NCBI GenBank assembly: GCA_947177435.1
Contig: CAMWUM010000098.1
Location: 1-7,008, forward strand
From: an uncultured Muribaculaceae bacterium
GTDB lineage: Bacteria; Bacteroidota; Bacteroidia; Bacteroidales; Muribaculaceae
Length of the DNA: 7,008 nucleotides
Reading direction: 5' to 3'
The position numbers and the translations under genes were made by a program. Within the stretch, counting starts at the first letter, position 1. Each line of letters begins with the position of its first letter. Positions 1 to 5,871 of this stretch are shown one piece after another. A model generated the notes under the pieces. That model searched no databases. It saw nothing but the letters and a program-made list of their open reading frames with translations, and was not told the DNA's origin.

Positions 1-165
1 GGATGGCATAGTGGTTCTCACGCGCATATGCGTGGGCATCTATTGTTATATCCGTACACATGGCTTTCTCAGGGCCTCCAATTAGGACGTGGCATAGTAG
101 GCTCACGTTTTCTTTTTCTATTAGCCAGATCTGAGCCTGCTGGTGCATTAAACATCAACGGCTTA
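1..165. other. Unassigned stretch upstream of the Crp/Fnr-type regulator, with a hairpin and an imperfect direct repeat
   Basis: An ATG at 28 opens in frame with the downstream regulator, but the roughly 46 residues it adds do not resemble the start of that protein family, so I read this DNA as probably non-coding or as a junction. Two structures are visible. One is a hairpin whose arms are CTCACGC (17-23) and GCGTGGG (30-36), enclosing a 6-nt loop, with one G-T pair. The other is a near-repeat: GGCATAGTGGTTCTCACG at 5-22 and GGCATAGTAGGCTCACG at 91-107, with starts 86 nt apart. GC content is about 47% over 61-120, against about 55% over 241-300 in the regulator. I found no clear TAnnTTTG promoter box. 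It could be a leader, a small RNA, or the edge of an element lying to the left. The identity is unknown. Confidence 0.35.
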
Positions 166-729
166 GTGAACGCCTCTAACTTCAACACGTATTACGAGAA
201 CATCGACAGCGATTTCTGGCGCGACCTTTGTGTCGAGACCGGCGAACTGCATACTTACGACAAAGGCGACTTGTTCGTTGAGCAAGGACGGGTCGGAAAG
301 TACATTGGACACATCCTTTCGGGCACACTGAAATATGTGGCATATTCGGCAGACGGCTCGGAAAGCGTTGTCGGGCTGGAGTTCGCCGGCGGATTTGTGG
401 CGGATTTCCCCAACTCTGTGTACGGCAGAAAGTCACGCGTTTCGATTGTCGCTGTCACCCCGTGCGAGATTTATTGCGTGCCGGCAAGCGAGATAGGGCG
501 GCGCATGCAATCGGATTCCGAACTGTACAGGATGGTGGCGGAAACCAGCATAGCCCTGTTTGGCACTGTGTATGACCGGTATATCAATCTGCACACAATG
601 TCGGGGCAAGAGCGGTATGACGAACTGATTGAAAAATACAACGACATTTTGTCATTCTTCTCGCTCAAAGACATCGCCTCATTCCTCAACATTACCCCAA
701 CACACCTGAGCAGGCTAAAAAAATCTTGA
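166..729 (+). CDS. Crp/Fnr-family transcriptional regulator (start uncertain)
   Basis: This is a cytoplasmic DNA-binding regulator of the Crp/Fnr superfamily. From the GTG at 166 it is 187 residues long. An N-terminal cyclic-nucleotide-binding-like beta-roll spans about residues 25-120, with GELHTYDKGDLFVEQG at its start and SGTLKYVAYSADGSE in its core. A C-terminal helix-turn-helix follows (FSLKDIASFLNITPTHLSRL, about residues 165-184). Bacteroidetes relatives, from memory, begin close to a motif like YYENIDSDFWRDLC, which lies at about residues 9-22 here. That favours the GTG at 166 over the ATG at 28, which would give 233 residues; no ATG lies between them in frame. The helix-turn-helix runs almost to the end of the protein, which is common for this short subgroup. 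The ligand and targets are unknown. It is the only plus-strand gene and ends 4 bp from the convergent hydrolase gene. Confidence 0.8.
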   Translation: MNASNFNTYYENIDSDFWRDLCVETGELHTYDKGDLFVEQGRVGKYIGHILSGTLKYVAYSADGSESVVGLEFAGGFVADFPNSVYGRKSRVSIVAVTPCEIYCVPASEIGRRMQSDSELYRMVAETSIALFGTVYDRYINLHTMSGQERYDELIEKYNDILSFFSLKDIASFLNITPTHLSRLKKS

Positions 730-733
730 TTTG

Positions 734-1846
734 TTAGCGGAAAAGGAGGGAGTCGATGGCCTGGGCCATTTGCCAGCGGTCGCGGTCGTGGCGGTTTTCG
801 AGGACGATGATGGAGATGTCGGCGGAGGGGTATTTGGCCACGTAGGCCTGGAAACCGCCATTGTCGCCCGTGTGGTACACCTTTTCGGGGAGGCCGGGCT
901 GGCGCTCGACGAACCAGCCGTAGCCGTACCACGTGTTGGGGCGGCGCTGGTAGTCGCAGTAGGGGCTGGCGGACACGTCGACATGGGGCGAATAGGCGAG
1001 GGCCAGACGCTCGGGGGTGAGCACGCGGCCTTCGGCCAAGGCACGCTCCCAGCGCAGCATATCGCGAGCCGTGCTGTAGATGCCTCCATCGGGCCGTGTG
1101 GCGAAGAAAGTCTCCTCGCCGTAGTCGTACTCCATCCAGCCTCCTTGGCCGTCAGGAGCGTATCCATGGGCCGTGTGCGCAGGCATGCCGTCGGGGCTGA
1201 AATAGACGGTGGATGCCATACCCGCGGGCTTAAACACGCTTCGACGCATATATTCGTAGAAATCCTGGCCGGATTTTTGCTCCACCACCTTGGCCAGCAG
1301 GATGAATGACGGGTTGAGATAGTCGTAGGCCGTGCCAGGCTCAAATAGGGTAGAGTCTACCTCGGGGAAATAGGCCACGGACTGCTCCTCGTCGGCATAT
1401 ACGCAGCGCTGGCGGTCACTGCGGTCGCGAGCGTCTGGTATGCCGGAGGAGTGACTGGCGAGGTGGCCGAGCGTGACGCGGCTCCAAAACTCCTGCGGGT
1501 AGCTGAAATAGGCGGAGGCAGGCTCGTCCATGCTCACGTCCTGCTGCAGCAGGGCCGCAACAGTGAACTGCTTGGACACCGAGGCGATGTTGAAGAGGGT
1601 GTTCTCATCCACGGGTTCGCCCGTGACCATGTCGGCCAGGCCGAAGTATCGCTCATAAATGATGCTGTCGCCCTTGGCGATAAGCACGGCGCCGCCCGGA
1701 GCGGCCCCGACCAAAGCATCGGCGTATCTGGCCTCGAAGAGCGAGTCGCAACTTTCGACAAACCCCTTAGCAGGGGAGCCGCCGGAGCAGCCAGCCAGTG
1801 TGGCGGCTGTCGCTACTGCACTAATTATCAATGAGTTTTTATGCAT
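734..1846 (-). CDS. Serine beta-lactamase-like hydrolase (class C / penicillin-binding-protein-like), lipoprotein
   Basis: This is a predicted lipid-anchored envelope hydrolase of the beta-lactamase (class C)/AmpH-like superfamily, 370 residues from the ATG at 1846. Visible signatures are a lipoprotein signal with lipobox LAGC (Cys20); SVSK at 89-92, giving nucleophile Ser89 and Lys92; the YxN motif YLN at 176-178; and HTG at 325-327, equivalent to the KTG box. Family members act on peptidoglycan peptides, D-amino-acid peptides or esters, and most are not true drug-resistance enzymes; the substrate here is unknown. An in-frame ATG at 1867 would add 7 residues but lies within the terminator stem of the tRNA gene, so I prefer 1846. 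The helix after SVSK looks about 4 residues shorter than in relatives. No separate promoter was found between the tRNA and this gene. The identification as a superfamily member is secure. Confidence 0.88.
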   Translation of the reverse strand: MHKNSLIISAVATAATLAGCSGGSPAKGFVESCDSLFEARYADALVGAAPGGAVLIAKGDSIIYERYFGLADMVTGEPVDENTLFNIASVSKQFTVAALLQQDVSMDEPASAYFSYPQEFWSRVTLGHLASHSSGIPDARDRSDRQRCVYADEEQSVAYFPEVDSTLFEPGTAYDYLNPSFILLAKVVEQKSGQDFYEYMRRSVFKPAGMASTVYFSPDGMPAHTAHGYAPDGQGGWMEYDYGEETFFATRPDGGIYSTARDMLRWERALAEGRVLTPERLALAYSPHVDVSASPYCDYQRRPNTWYGYGWFVERQPGLPEKVYHTGDNGGFQAYVAKYPSADISIIVLENRHDRDRWQMAQAIDSLLFR

Positions 1847-1849
1847 AGA

Positions 1850-1885
1850 TATAAAAAGAAAAGGCACTGCTTTGGGCAGTGTCTT
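1850..1885 (-). terminator. Rho-independent terminator after tRNA-Val
   Basis: On the minus strand a 10-bp stem forms between 1885-1876 and 1870-1861, with one G-T mismatch or wobble and a 5-nt loop (1871-1875). It is followed directly by a T-rich tract (TTTTCTTTTT). It starts 7 nt past the tRNA 3' end, so it most likely ends the tRNA-Val transcript. It lies just before the start of the lipoprotein gene, so leaky readthrough could also supply that gene's mRNA. Confidence 0.75.
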
Positions 1886-1892
1886 CGGTGGG

Positions 1893-1967
1893 TGGGCGCT
1901 GAGGGATTCGAACCCCCGACCCTCTGCTTGTAAGGCAGACGCTCTGAACCAGCTGAGCTAAGCGCCC
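1893..1967 (-). tRNA. tRNA-Val, anticodon UAC
   Basis: The minus strand folds as a full cloverleaf of 75 nt including the discriminator base. The acceptor stem is GGGCGCT paired with AGCGCCC, followed by discriminator A. The D arm is closed by GCTC/GAGC and carries AGCTGGTTCA. The anticodon stem TCTGC/GCAGA holds the loop CTTACAA, with anticodon TAC at 1930-1932. The T arm GGGGG/CCCTC, with one G-U pair, holds the standard TTCGAAT loop. The 3' CCA is not encoded: the genome reads A then CCC, so CCA would be added by the nucleotidyltransferase. UAC reads valine codons of the GUN box. It has its own promoter upstream and a terminator downstream. Confidence 0.97.
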
Positions 1968-1988
1968 GTCTCCTTGCTAAAAGCAGTG

Positions 1989-2020
1989 CAAAGTTACGCC
2001 CTTTTTTCTATTCCACCAAA
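1989..2020 (-). promoter_or_regulatory. Bacteroidetes-type promoter of tRNA-Val
   Basis: The minus strand has TTTG at 2020-2017, a 20-nt spacer, and TAACTTTG at 1996-1989. This exactly fits the Bacteroidetes primary sigma-factor consensus (-33 TTTG and -7 TAnnTTTG). It implies transcription starting about 15-20 nt before the mature tRNA 5' end at 1967. The surrounding sequence is AT-rich. Confidence 0.85.
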
Positions 2021-2055
2021 TTTTTTTGTGTTTTTTTTCAAAAATTTCTCAATAA

Positions 2056-2090
2056 AACAAAAAAACCGCGCCGTGGCGCGGTTTTTTTTG
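2056..2090 (-). terminator. Rho-independent terminator of the HtrA-family protease gene
   Basis: A perfect 6-bp GC stem CCGCGC/GCGCGG (2066-2071 with 2076-2081) surrounds a 4-nt loop. It is flanked by a T run on the minus strand and, symmetrically, a T8 run on the plus strand. It begins right after the protease stop codon at 2091. The symmetry would allow termination in both directions, although no plus-strand gene is seen nearby. Confidence 0.9.
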
Positions 2091-3215
2091 TTAGCGTGAA
2101 GCCTGCTCGTCGGAGCGGAGGGTGACGGTGCTGGTGAGCGGGGTGCCGTCGCGGTAATACTCGATGGTGGCTTTCTGACCGGGGCTGCACTTGGCCATCG
2201 CCTCTTGGATCTGGGCGATGTTGTGGGTGGGGTGGCCGTTGATCGAGGTGATCACGTCACCCTCGTCCAGGCCGGCCTCCTTGGCAGCAGTGCGGCGGTG
2301 TACGCGGGCCACGTAGATGCCTGCATTGACGCCCTCGATGCCCTCCTCGCGGATGATTTCAGGAGTAAGCTCGACAAACTCGATGCCGAGGCGTGCACGC
2401 TGCACGGTGCCGTAATCCTGGATGTCGGCCACTACCTTGCTGACAATCGAGGTGGGGATGGCAAACGAGCATCCGGCGTAGTTGCCAGTCTGCGAATAGA
2501 TGGCGGTGTTGATGCCGACGAGTTCGCCGTCGAGGTTGACCAGTGCGCCGCCAGAGTTGCCGGCGTTGAGGGCAGCGTCGGTCTGAATGTACGACTCGAT
2601 GCTTGCGCCTGCGCGGTGCTGGGTAGAGGCGGAGATGTTGCGGCCCTTGGCGCTGACGATGCCCGATGTGACGGTGGATGTGAACCCGAAGGGATTGCCC
2701 ACGGCGAGCACCCACTCACCGACGCGCAGATCCTCGCTGTCGCCCATCTTGATGGGGTGCAGGTCGTCGGCCTCAATCTTGATGAGAGCCAGGTCGGTGG
2801 CGGGGTCAGAACCTATGACTTCGGCCTCGAAGCAGCGGTTGTCGTTGAGAGTGACTTCGAGGCGGTCGGCGCCGTCAATCACGTGGTTGTTGGTGACAAT
2901 GTAGCCGTCAGTGCTGATGATGACGCCCGAACCGAGTCCGAGCGGGCGCTCCTGAGGCTCTTGCTGCTGCTGCCGCCGCTGAGGGGCTCCGCCAAAGAAA
3001 AATTCCATAAACGGATCGTCGTAAGAGTAATACTGCGGCGTAGAGGATGCGTAGCATTTGACGGACACAACGCCGTTGATGGCGCTCTCGGCAGCTGTGA
3101 TGAACTCTTCCTGGCCGGCGGGGGCTGATGAGATGCGGCTCGATACCATGGAGACAGCGCACATGGCCACTGCCACGACTGCGACGCTTGCAGCTAAGGT
3201 TTTGATGATTTTCAT
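2091..3215 (-). CDS. htrA: HtrA/Deg-family periplasmic serine protease with one PDZ domain
   Basis: This is a trypsin-like protease of the HtrA (DegP/DegQ/DegS) family, 374 residues, predicted to act in the periplasm on misfolded envelope proteins. The hydrophobic N-terminal segment (about residues 5-26) is a signal peptide or membrane anchor. The catalytic triad is clear: His111 (TNNHVID), Asp141 (DPATDLALIKI) and Ser221 (GNSGGALV). The oxyanion/LD-loop region VGNPFGFTSTVTSGIVS is intact at 172-188. A Gln/Arg-rich low-complexity stretch (about 79-90) corresponds to the variable LA loop. One PDZ domain spans about 272-368. Many DegP/DegQ homologues have two PDZ domains and are about 100 residues longer, so the layout resembles DegS or short DegQ-like forms. 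The gene ends in a strong terminator. The DegP, DegQ or DegS label cannot be settled from sequence alone. Confidence 0.95.
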   Translation of the reverse strand: MKIIKTLAASVAVVAVAMCAVSMVSSRISSAPAGQEEFITAAESAINGVVSVKCYASSTPQYYSYDDPFMEFFFGGAPQRRQQQQEPQERPLGLGSGVIISTDGYIVTNNHVIDGADRLEVTLNDNRCFEAEVIGSDPATDLALIKIEADDLHPIKMGDSEDLRVGEWVLAVGNPFGFTSTVTSGIVSAKGRNISASTQHRAGASIESYIQTDAALNAGNSGGALVNLDGELVGINTAIYSQTGNYAGCSFAIPTSIVSKVVADIQDYGTVQRARLGIEFVELTPEIIREEGIEGVNAGIYVARVHRRTAAKEAGLDEGDVITSINGHPTHNIAQIQEAMAKCSPGQKATIEYYRDGTPLTSTVTLRSDEQASR

Positions 3216-3335
3216 AGCGATTATTAGAGTTATTAGAATTAATCGGAGTTATTGGATGGCCAAAGGCCACGCAATAATTACGCGGCCTCCGGGGCTAATA
3301 TTGTGCCCGTTAACTCTAATTCGCCGGATTTAACT
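3216..3335 (-). promoter_or_regulatory. Leader region of the HtrA-family gene with three TTATTRGA repeats
   Basis: This 120-bp gap separates the CapA-family stop codon from the protease start. Close to the start codon are three copies of TTATT(A/G)GA on the plus strand, at 3221-3228, 3230-3237 and 3249-3256, offset by 9 and 19 nt. A small hairpin TGGCC-AAA-GGCCA lies at 3257-3269. I found no good TAnnTTTG box on the minus strand; the nearest is TAATTATTG at about 3281-3273, with no matching TTTG upstream. There is also no clear terminator for the CapA-family gene, so readthrough into the protease gene is possible. Confidence 0.35.
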
Positions 3336-4454
3336 TTATTGCGCGCTGCTGAGGGTGCCGTCAGCGGATATTTGCAATTGGGATGCCGGGAAGTCGGCCC
3401 TGCTGAGGGCGGCCATCTGGGCGGCTACGGCGTGGGCTGTGTCGATGCACGGGCCGAGCCCGTGCCTTTGTATCATCGAATGTATCTTGCCCGACAGGAA
3501 GCGGCCTTGGCTGTCGACGTTGACGGTCACCAGCGGGGCATGGCCGCACAGGCCGCCGATACCCAGGCGCACGGGCGTGCAGAAGTTGCCGAGGCTGTAT
3601 GCGATGAGACGGTCGCGGTAAAGCTCGAGCCCGCGGGTGACGTGAGGGCCGTGGCCATACACCACGTCGGCACCGCAGTCGACACACAGGCGGGCAAACT
3701 CGGCCACGTTGCCGCGATTTTCGCCCACGTAGGTCTCTTGTTCAAATGGCACATGGGTGTAGTCAGTGCCCTCAGCGCCGCCATGGAACGACACGATTAC
3801 GATGTCGGCCACGCTGTCGAGTTGGCTAACGATACGGTGCACGTCGTCGTACTCCCACAGGTGGAGCGTATTGTCGGCATGGCCAAAGGCGGCGATGCCC
3901 ATCTTGCGGCCGGCGCGCTCGAGCACCACGCTCTCGCAGATGCCTTTGTGGCCGGCGTAGGCGACGCCCACGGAGTCGAGTATGCGGCGAGTGGATTCGC
4001 GGCCGCCGTCGGTGAGGTCGTTGGTGTGATTGCTGGCGATAGACACGAAATCAATGCCGGCGTCGACGAGCAGGCCGGCATACTCGGGCGGCATACGGAA
4101 TATGAAGTACGTCTTGGGGTTCGTCATCGGACGTGGAGTACCGCCGGGGGCCATGAATACGCCCTCGAGATTGGCACAGGCCACGTCGCAACTACGGAAT
4201 ATGGGAGCGGCGTCGGCGAAAACTTCTCGGCCGCCATTGGGAGGCAGGTACAGGCCTGCAAGCGAGTCGGGGAAGGTGGTGCCCATCATTATGTCGCCGG
4301 CCAGGGCGATTGACAGCGTGTCGGGCAGGGCAGGGGAGGCGACGCTGTCGGTATCGGCCTGGGGAATGACGGCCACAGCGCTCCGATCCGCTCCGGATTT
4401 GCAGCCGGCAGCTATAGCCAGCATGGCCAAGGCGAGGAGGGCGAGATGCTTCAT
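3336..4454 (-). CDS. CapA-family (poly-gamma-glutamate synthesis PgsA-like) metallophosphatase-fold lipoprotein
   Basis: This 372-residue protein belongs to the CapA/PgsA family, whose fold is that of calcineurin-like metallophosphoesterases. The start at 4454 is preferred because it gives a lipoprotein signal with lipobox IAAGC (Cys18) and follows an A-rich tract; a longer frame runs into trmD sequence and lacks a signal. Metal-site motifs appear in order: GDIMMG (53-58), NLEG (95-98), SNHTND (141-146), FHGG (223-226) and GHGPH (267-271), then SLGNF (287-291). The founding members take part in poly-gamma-glutamate capsule export or anchoring, but many homologues are uncharacterised. No capB or capC partners are present, so a capsule role should not be assumed. 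It lies 49 nt downstream of trmD on the same strand and is probably co-transcribed with it. Confidence 0.9.
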   Translation of the reverse strand: MKHLALLALAMLAIAAGCKSGADRSAVAVIPQADTDSVASPALPDTLSIALAGDIMMGTTFPDSLAGLYLPPNGGREVFADAAPIFRSCDVACANLEGVFMAPGGTPRPMTNPKTYFIFRMPPEYAGLLVDAGIDFVSIASNHTNDLTDGGRESTRRILDSVGVAYAGHKGICESVVLERAGRKMGIAAFGHADNTLHLWEYDDVHRIVSQLDSVADIVIVSFHGGAEGTDYTHVPFEQETYVGENRGNVAEFARLCVDCGADVVYGHGPHVTRGLELYRDRLIAYSLGNFCTPVRLGIGGLCGHAPLVTVNVDSQGRFLSGKIHSMIQRHGLGPCIDTAHAVAAQMAALSRADFPASQLQISADGTLSSAQ

Positions 4455-4465
4455 TTTTTTGTCGG

Positions 4466-4481
4466 ACGCCGCAAGCGGCTT
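4466..4481 (-). other. Small hairpin between trmD and the CapA-family gene
   Basis: The 49-nt gap between trmD and the next gene contains GCCGC-AA-GCGGC (4468-4479), realistically a 4-bp GC stem with a 4-nt loop. On the minus strand it is not followed by a T run; instead an A7 tract precedes the CapA-family start codon. It is therefore unlikely to be an efficient terminator. It may be an mRNA-processing or attenuating structure, or chance. Confidence 0.3.
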
Positions 4482-4503
4482 TGCAAAAGACGAAGGTAGG
4501 GAA

Positions 4504-5175
4504 TTACAGCAAGTCGGGACGGCGGAGGCGGGTGCGCTCGAGAGCCTGCTCGTATTTCCATTTGTCGATGTTGGCCTGGTGGCCCGACAGAAGCACCTGG
4601 GGCACCTCCCAGCCGTTGTAATTGGCCGGGCGGGTGTATATAGGGGGCTCGAGCAGATTGTCTTGAAACGAGTCGCTGAGGGCGCTCTGTTCGTCGCCAA
4701 TGGCCCCGGGCAGCAAGCGCACCACGGCGTCGGCGATGGCCACGGCCGGTATCTCGCCGCCGGTGAGCACGTAATCGCCGATTGATATTTCACGGGTGAT
4801 GAGGTGCTCGCGTATGCGGTAGTCTACTCCCTTGTAATGACCGCAGAGGATGATGATATTGTCGAGCAGCGAGAGGCTGTTGGCGATGCGCTGGTTGAAC
4901 GTCTCGCCATCGGGGGCGGTGAATATCACCTCGTCGTAGTGACGTTCGGCCTTGAGAGCGGCGATGCAGCGGTCGACGGGCTCAACCTGCATCACCATGC
5001 CGGCGTCGCCGCCGAAGGGGTAGTCGTCGACCTTGCGGTGCTTGTTAGTGGTGTAATCGCGAAGGTTGTGCACCACGAGTTGGGCCAGGCCCTTGGCCTG
5101 CGCGCGCTTGAGGATAGAGCAGTTGAGGGGCCCTTCGACCATTTCGGGCAACACGGTGAGTATATCGATGCGCAT
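4504..5175 (-). CDS. trmD: tRNA (guanine-N1)-methyltransferase TrmD
   Basis: TrmD transfers a methyl group from S-adenosylmethionine to N1 of G37 in tRNAs with G at position 36, which prevents +1 frameshifting. The 223-residue protein is complete, and its length fits the shorter Bacteroidales form (E. coli TrmD is about 255). Visible signatures are the [12 protein letters not shown] start, [13 protein letters not shown] (50-62), [10 protein letters not shown] (111-120) and GDYVLTGGE (133-141), which form the AdoMet-binding trefoil knot. DSF (168-170) contains the likely catalytic Asp168. The C-terminal substrate-binding region has [20 protein letters not shown] and [10 protein letters not shown]. 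It has its own promoter and is followed at 49 nt by the CapA-family gene. Unlike the common rpsP-rimM-trmD-rplS order, it is not next to ribosomal genes here, as is usual in this phylum. Confidence 0.98.
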   Translation of the reverse strand: MRIDILTVLPEMVEGPLNCSILKRAQAKGLAQLVVHNLRDYTTNKHRKVDDYPFGGDAGMVMQVEPVDRCIAALKAERHYDEVIFTAPDGETFNQRIANSLSLLDNIIILCGHYKGVDYRIREHLITREISIGDYVLTGGEIPAVAIADAVVRLLPGAIGDEQSALSDSFQDNLLEPPIYTRPANYNGWEVPQVLLSGHQANIDKWKYEQALERTRLRRPDLL

Positions 5176-5204
5176 TTAACTAATTTAGAAAAGATAATCC
5201 AATG

Positions 5205-5238
5205 CAAAATTACGATAAAAAAATGAATTAATTACACT
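5205..5238 (-). promoter_or_regulatory. Likely trmD promoter (Bacteroidetes -7 box)
   Basis: The minus strand reads TAATTTTG at 5212-5205, a perfect match to the Bacteroidetes -7 consensus TAnnTTTG. No exact TTTG lies about 20 nt upstream; the nearest is AGTG at 5238-5235, so the -33 element is weak. The implied start of transcription is around 5195-5200, giving a leader of roughly 20-25 nt before the trmD ATG at 5175. Confidence 0.65.
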
Positions 5239-5269
5239 GCCTTAATAAATTTATTGGTTATATCATTTG

Positions 5270-5302
5270 AAAATGGAGGACACAAATTGTGTCCTCCATT
5301 TT
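5270..5302 (-). terminator. Long palindrome directly after the ORF6N gene, likely terminator
   Basis: Two perfectly complementary 16-nt arms (5270-5285 and 5287-5302) flank a single central base. The core is GGACACAAATTGTGTCC and the outer ends are A/T runs. The first arm begins immediately after the ORF6N TGA stop (5303-5305), so it probably terminates that transcript or protects its 3' end. The T tract is short (ATTTT, then CAAATG), and the structure is symmetric, so it may act in both directions or be a protein-binding palindrome. A related palindrome occurs inside the same gene at 5655-5687. Confidence 0.7.
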
Positions 5303-5869
5303 TCAATCCCCCGCGGTAAAACCAATTCTTTTGCGATCGTGACAACTTCTATGTTTAACTTGGAGTTCAGCAATAGCTTCGTTTATCAGATCTAATTGCA
5401 TCCGTGTATCTTCATTAACCTCGTTGACGTCTGTGAGAATATCTTCAACATACTTTGATAAATCCTCCACCTTTCTCTCCAGCAAGGCAATTGGATTAGC
5501 CTTAGCGTCAGTGAGCATTTGCCGCATTGCGACAAATGCTCTCATAATGGACATATTTACTTGGATGGCAGTTGGTGTACGCAAAACACTGCTTAGCATT
5601 GCCACTCCAAGTTCAGTAAAAGCAAAAGGTCGGTGACGAAGACCCATTTTATCTGAATTGGAAATCACAAATTGTGACCTCCAATTCTCAAATTCCTCTG
5701 CATCAAGCTCGAACATGAAATCAATCGGAAATCTTTCAATATTACGCCTTACAGCTTGCTTTAATACCTTAGTCTCAACTCCATACATCGCTGCTATATC
5801 ACGATCAAGAATAACCTTTTGACCGCGAATATCAAGAATTTTATTCTGAATTATGGCTAATGAGTCCAT
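5303..5869 (-). CDS. ORF6N-domain-containing protein (phage/KilA-N-related)
   Basis: This 188-residue protein has an N-terminal ORF6N domain (about 8-115), recognisable from IIQNKILDIRGQKVILDRDI, the run MYGVETKVLKQAVRRNIERF, then FMFELDAEEFENWRSQFV and FAFTELGVAMLSSVL. A probable coiled coil follows (about 127-170, with ALLERKVEDLSKYVEDI). ORF6N is a DNA-binding-associated domain found in DNA viruses, phages and many Bacteroidetes genomes, usually as lone genes of unknown function. The gene starts 2 nt after the permease stop codon, so it could be translated from the metal-transporter mRNA, and it ends in a hairpin. Its GC content is about 36% over 5341-5460, while flanking genes reach 63-73% in sampled 60-nt lines. 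This suggests horizontal acquisition or a small mobile unit. No integrase or repeats at its borders were found. A real function is unknown. Confidence 0.9.
   Translation of the reverse strand: MDSLAIIQNKILDIRGQKVILDRDIAAMYGVETKVLKQAVRRNIERFPIDFMFELDAEEFENWRSQFVISNSDKMGLRHRPFAFTELGVAMLSSVLRTPTAIQVNMSIMRAFVAMRQMLTDAKANPIALLERKVEDLSKYVEDILTDVNEVNEDTRMQLDLINEAIAELQVKHRSCHDRKRIGFTAGD
5655..5687. repeat. Imperfect palindrome within the ORF6N gene, related to its downstream palindrome
   Basis: Sixteen-nt arms at 5655-5670 and 5672-5687 are complementary except at two positions and flank a single central base, the same geometry as the palindrome at 5270-5302. Both share the core CACAAATTGTG followed by a base and CCTCCA. 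This copy encodes part of the conserved ENWRSQFVISN motif, so protein constraint may explain much of it. Confidence 0.6.
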
Positions 5870-5871
5870 TA

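Noticed and set aside
125..139. A 15-nt match to the HIV-1 TAR/R-region sequence (CCAGATCTGAGCCTG), as recalled from memory
   Set aside because: The match is short, and the flanking bases diverge after a one-base gap. It is best explained as coincidence, with no other viral or vector sequence nearby.
731..1309. Long plus-strand open frame (192 residues) opposite the beta-lactamase-like gene
   Set aside because: It is antisense to a gene with clear catalytic motifs, and its Val/Gly/Ala-rich translation matches no family. It is a by-product of GC-rich codon use.
2940..2990. CTGCTGCTGCCGCCGCTG-like trinucleotide run as a possible unstable repeat
   Set aside because: It is short and imperfect, and it encodes the Gln/Arg-rich loop of the protease.
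2205..3128. Plus-strand open frame of 307 residues opposite the HtrA-family gene
   Set aside because: It lies fully within the protease coding region, whose triad and PDZ domain are intact on the other strand. The translation is low-complexity.
3252..4313. Plus-strand open frame of 353 residues opposite the CapA-family gene
   Set aside because: The minus strand carries a complete set of CapA motifs. The plus frame has no recognisable domain.
4455..4793. Extended start of the CapA-family gene reaching into trmD
   Set aside because: The extra 113 residues are an out-of-frame reading of the TrmD C-terminus, and the ATG at 4454 starts a proper lipoprotein signal.
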